Source: Rhizobium sp. NXC14
GTDB taxonomy: Bacteria > Pseudomonadota > Alphaproteobacteria > Rhizobiales > Rhizobiaceae
DNA: 64,000 nucleotides
Direction: 5' to 3'
NCBI RefSeq assembly: GCF_002117485.1
Contig: NZ_CP021033.1
Coordinates: 310,001 to 374,000 of the forward strand
The notes beneath the pieces are model-generated. The model ran no database searches. It was not told the origin of the DNA and was given only the letters and a program-made list of their open reading frames with translations. Position 1 is the stretch's first letter. Each line of letters starts with the position of its first letter. Made by a program: the position numbers and the translations under genes. Below are positions 61,566 to 64,000 of this stretch, in pieces.

Positions 61566-63383
61566 TTGGCATTTACCATTGCGCGCAGCCTGGTGGCGTT
61601 TGGCATCGCCGTTTCAGCCGGTCTTTTCATGTCGATTGGATTGCAGCAATCGGCGCTTGAAAGGCTGAAAGTCAACGGGCCGGTTTACGAGCAGGTGGTC
61701 TACGGCAAGGATCTCATCGCCGACATATTGCCGCCGCCGCTCTTCGTGGTCGAATCCTACATGCTCTCCTTCGAGGCGAGCAAATTTCCCGAACTCACCG
61801 AGACCAATCTGGCGAAGATCGCCAATCTGAAGGCCGCTTACGACGACCGCCGCGCCTATTGGAAGTCCACCCGGCTGCCGCAGGCTTTGAAGGACGAGCT
61901 CGAAAACGATGTGCTGACCAAGGGCGATGCATTCTGGGACGTGATGAACCGCGAGATCATTCCGGCGCTGAAAGCAAAGGACGAAGACAAGGCGCACGGC
62001 GCGATCGAGCAGTTGCGCGTCGCCTTCCATACTCACCAGGATGCTGTGGAGAAGCTCGTCGCGAATTCCGACGCTTTCCTGAAGGGCGAGGAAAAGAACG
62101 CAGCTTCGGAAATCGTGACCTGGACGATCTATGCGGGAGCTGCAGGCTTCGGCTCCTTCGCTCTGCTGCTGGCGGGACTCTATCTTCTGCGCCGCCGGGC
62201 AATCGTGCCGCTCGATGGCATGAAGGCCTATATGGGCAATCTTGCCGAAGGCGATTTTTCGACCGAAGTTCCCTATGCGAACCGTTCCGACGAGATCGGC
62301 GCCATGTCCAAGGCGGTCGCGGTGTTCCGCCATAATGCGCTGGAACGGCAGGACGCGCAGAAGCGGGAAACGGCGCTTCGCGATGCCGAATTCGAGCGCG
62401 AGCGCAGCCAGATGGCCGAAAAGGCGGCCGAGGAGCGGACACGCGAAACGGTTATCAACGAGTTGACATATGGCCTGGACCAGCTGTCGCACGGCAATCT
62501 TGATTGCCGTATCACGACAACCTTTGCCGCCGCCTATGAGAGCTTGCGCGCCAAGTTCAACGACAGCCTGGATGCTCTTTCCGCCTCAATGGCGGAGGTC
62601 GCCCAGACCTCCCGGCAGGTGGGCAGTTCCTCGACCGGCATCACCAATGCCGCCGACAGTCTCGCATCGCGCACGGAGCAGCAGGCGGCTATGCTAGAAG
62701 AGGCCACCGCCGCGCTCAAGGAGATGAACGCTAAAACCAATGACGCCTCCCACCATGCCGGCAAGGCGACTGGTATGATGGTCGAGACGCGCAGCAGCGC
62801 CGAACATTCGGCAGCCATCGTTCGCGATGCGATCGCCGCCATGCAGAAGATCGAGGGTTCGTCCGCTCAGATCGGCGATATCGTCAACGTCATCGACGAG
62901 ATCGCCTTCCAGACCAACCTTCTGGCGCTCAACGCCGGTGTGGAAGCTGCCCGAGCAGGCGAAGCGGGCAAAGGCTTCGCCGTTGTAGCGCAGGAAGTAC
63001 GTGAGCTCGCCCTCCGTTCGGCCAATGCCGCCAAGGAGATCAGATCTCTGATTTCCACGTCATCGTCTCAGGTTTCCACCGGCGTAGAGCTCGTCAACCG
63101 CACCGGCAAGGCGCTAATGGAAATCGAAGGCCAGGTCGAGCAGGTCGCCGGCCTGATCGCCCGCATCGTTTCGGTTTCCTCCGAGCAGGCGGTGGCAATC
63201 GGGGAAATCAATGCCTCCGTCAATGCACTCGATGAGGTCACGCAGCGCAATGCCGCGATGGCCGCGGAAACGGTCTCAGCCTGCCGTGCGCTCGGCGGGC
63301 AGACGCAGACGCTGGAGGGCGTGGTCGGCCGTTTTCAGATCAATGCACCGGCCGGCGGGTCAAGATCGCAGAGAGCCGCCTGA
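61566..63383 (+). CDS. Methyl-accepting chemotaxis protein
   Basis: 605 aa using the TTG at 61566, as GGAGAG lies just upstream; an earlier TTG at 61554 would place that ribosome site inside the gene. Span 1 at about residues 5-25, a periplasmic helical sensor of about 150 residues, span 2 at about 180-205, a HAMP domain, then the signalling domain with the conserved tip ([39 protein letters not shown]). There is no C-terminal CheR-binding pentapeptide. The ligand is unknown. Confidence 0.93.
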   Translation: MAFTIARSLVAFGIAVSAGLFMSIGLQQSALERLKVNGPVYEQVVYGKDLIADILPPPLFVVESYMLSFEASKFPELTETNLAKIANLKAAYDDRRAYWKSTRLPQALKDELENDVLTKGDAFWDVMNREIIPALKAKDEDKAHGAIEQLRVAFHTHQDAVEKLVANSDAFLKGEEKNAASEIVTWTIYAGAAGFGSFALLLAGLYLLRRRAIVPLDGMKAYMGNLAEGDFSTEVPYANRSDEIGAMSKAVAVFRHNALERQDAQKRETALRDAEFERERSQMAEKAAEERTRETVINELTYGLDQLSHGNLDCRITTTFAAAYESLRAKFNDSLDALSASMAEVAQTSRQVGSSSTGITNAADSLASRTEQQAAMLEEATAALKEMNAKTNDASHHAGKATGMMVETRSSAEHSAAIVRDAIAAMQKIEGSSAQIGDIVNVIDEIAFQTNLLALNAGVEAARAGEAGKGFAVVAQEVRELALRSANAAKEIRSLISTSSSQVSTGVELVNRTGKALMEIEGQVEQVAGLIARIVSVSSEQAVAIGEINASVNALDEVTQRNAAMAAETVSACRALGGQTQTLEGVVGRFQINAPAGGSRSQRAA

Positions 63384-63527
63384 CGCGGCTCAGGCGTAAA
63401 TCCTCACGCGGCCGGCGAACCTATTAAGACTTTCGGCGTTTCACGGCAATGGAACATCTCGATCGCGACGCCGCACCTTCGTTGGATCAGGATCGCGCGC
63501 TGCGATCCCAATGCCGCAAGGGTTTTG

Positions 63528-63920
63528 ATGCCAGCCTCTGTCCACAGGGAACGCCTCACGGCGCTCGCACGCGAAAGAATTAGACGCGCTGCCGCGATCG
63601 CTCGGCTCATGGACACCGCAGTAAGATTGCCTTTCGGCGTACGGATCGGCGCAGACTCGGTTCTCGGCCTCATCCCAGCCGTCGGCGACGTTGCCGGATC
63701 CCTCATCGGTCTCTTCATCATCGATGAAGCAAGGCGTCTCGGCCTTCCTGCCCATAAGCTCGCCCGCATGGCGGTCAATCTCGGCGTCGACGCCGCCTGC
63801 GGCACGGTTCCGCTGGTCGGCGATCTCTTCGACGTTTATTTCAAATCTCACCGCCGGAACGTCGGCATCATCCTCGAGCATTTCGGCATCAGCGAAGACG
63901 AGCTGAACCAGCGCCTCTGA
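63528..63920 (+). CDS. DUF4112 protein
   Basis: 130 aa from the ATG at 63528 (AAGGG five bases upstream). Two hydrophobic segments carry the family motif (FGVRIGADSVLGLIPAVGDVAGSLIGLFII and GVDAACGTVPLVGDLFDVYFK). DUF4112 proteins are small predicted membrane proteins of unknown function. Stands alone after the chemoreceptor gene. Confidence 0.88.
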   Translation: MPASVHRERLTALARERIRRAAAIARLMDTAVRLPFGVRIGADSVLGLIPAVGDVAGSLIGLFIIDEARRLGLPAHKLARMAVNLGVDAACGTVPLVGDLFDVYFKSHRRNVGIILEHFGISEDELNQRL

Positions 63921-63948
63921 CGATGCTCGGCCCCTCCGAGGAACCTGT

Positions 63949-64000
63949 CTAAAGCTCAGTCAGGGCGCCGGCCGTCTTGACTGCGTGATCAAGAACAAAT
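63949..64000 (-). CDS. C-terminal fragment of an unidentified gene (window edge)
   Basis: Read on the minus strand the last bases give FVLDHAVKTAGALTEL followed by TAG at 63951-63949. The composition fits a true C-terminus, but 16 residues are too few to name a product or to exclude chance. Confidence 0.3.
   Translation of the reverse strand, partial: FVLDHAVKTAGALTEL

Overview
The window reads as GC-rich alphaproteobacterial DNA of the Rhizobiaceae, most like Rhizobium leguminosarum/etli (inference from gene content, protein style and codon use; no search was run). Supporting signs are many periplasmic-binding-protein ABC systems, several Gfo/Idh/MocA dehydrogenases, a BhbA/ScpA-type methylmalonyl-CoA mutase, an FNR-box-controlled cyd operon and DUF1217 with rhizobial-style hook proteins. 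No rRNA, tRNA, transposase, integrase, replication gene or CRISPR array was seen. The patchwork of catabolic, transport and toxin-antitoxin modules would suit either a chromid or large plasmid, or an accessory chromosomal region.

Layout. 1-5.6 kb (minus): a ugpBAECQ-like operon (binding protein, two permeases, ATPase, glycerophosphodiesterase) ending in a LacI regulator cut by the window edge. 5.9-9.4 kb: YbaK-type deacylase, TIM44-like membrane protein, 2-hydroxyacid dehydrogenase, HupE/UreJ protein. 9.5-16.6 kb: a GbsR/MarR regulator with cydDCABX, the cytochrome bd oxidase and its assembly exporter, behind a well-placed FNR-type box. 16.7-27.1 kb: a second sugar ABC operon with an unusual Gfo/Idh/MocA-aldo/keto reductase fusion, an AraC regulator, VOC and GNAT enzymes, and a two-gene dehydrogenase operon. 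27.5-35.1 kb: FAH-family hydrolase, methylmalonyl-CoA mutase, metQNI methionine importer, Fsr-type MFS exporter. 35.4-36.6 kb: XRE regulator and ParDE.

36.6-41.8 kb holds a divergent membrane-stress-like cluster: DUF2170 + PspA/IM30 on plus; K+-channel/RCK protein, DUF2491, DUF350, DUF1190 lipoprotein and a glutathionylspermidine-synthase-like ATP-grasp ligase on minus. It is the counterpart of E. coli yjfI-J-K-L-M-C. 42.1-49.0 kb has two polar amino acid ABC importers, with a GntR/FCD regulator heading the second.

49.3-57.9 kb is the most interesting block: a giant repetitive DUF1217 protein, a TetR regulator, an EF-hand repeat protein and a hook/junction gene set (flgE-flgK-flgL plus an unknown 124-aa ORF) with no other flagellar genes. 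The two genes flanking tetR each have the same GAACT-N4-AGTTC inverted repeat upstream, so one TetR switch may run DUF1217 and the EF-hand protein. 58.1-64 kb: a DUF6502/DUF5666 pair, a small ORF, VapBC, a chemoreceptor, a DUF4112 protein and the edge of another gene.

A recurring feature is a stem-loop directly after each of the five binding-protein genes and before the rest of its transporter operon, probably giving higher expression of the binding protein.
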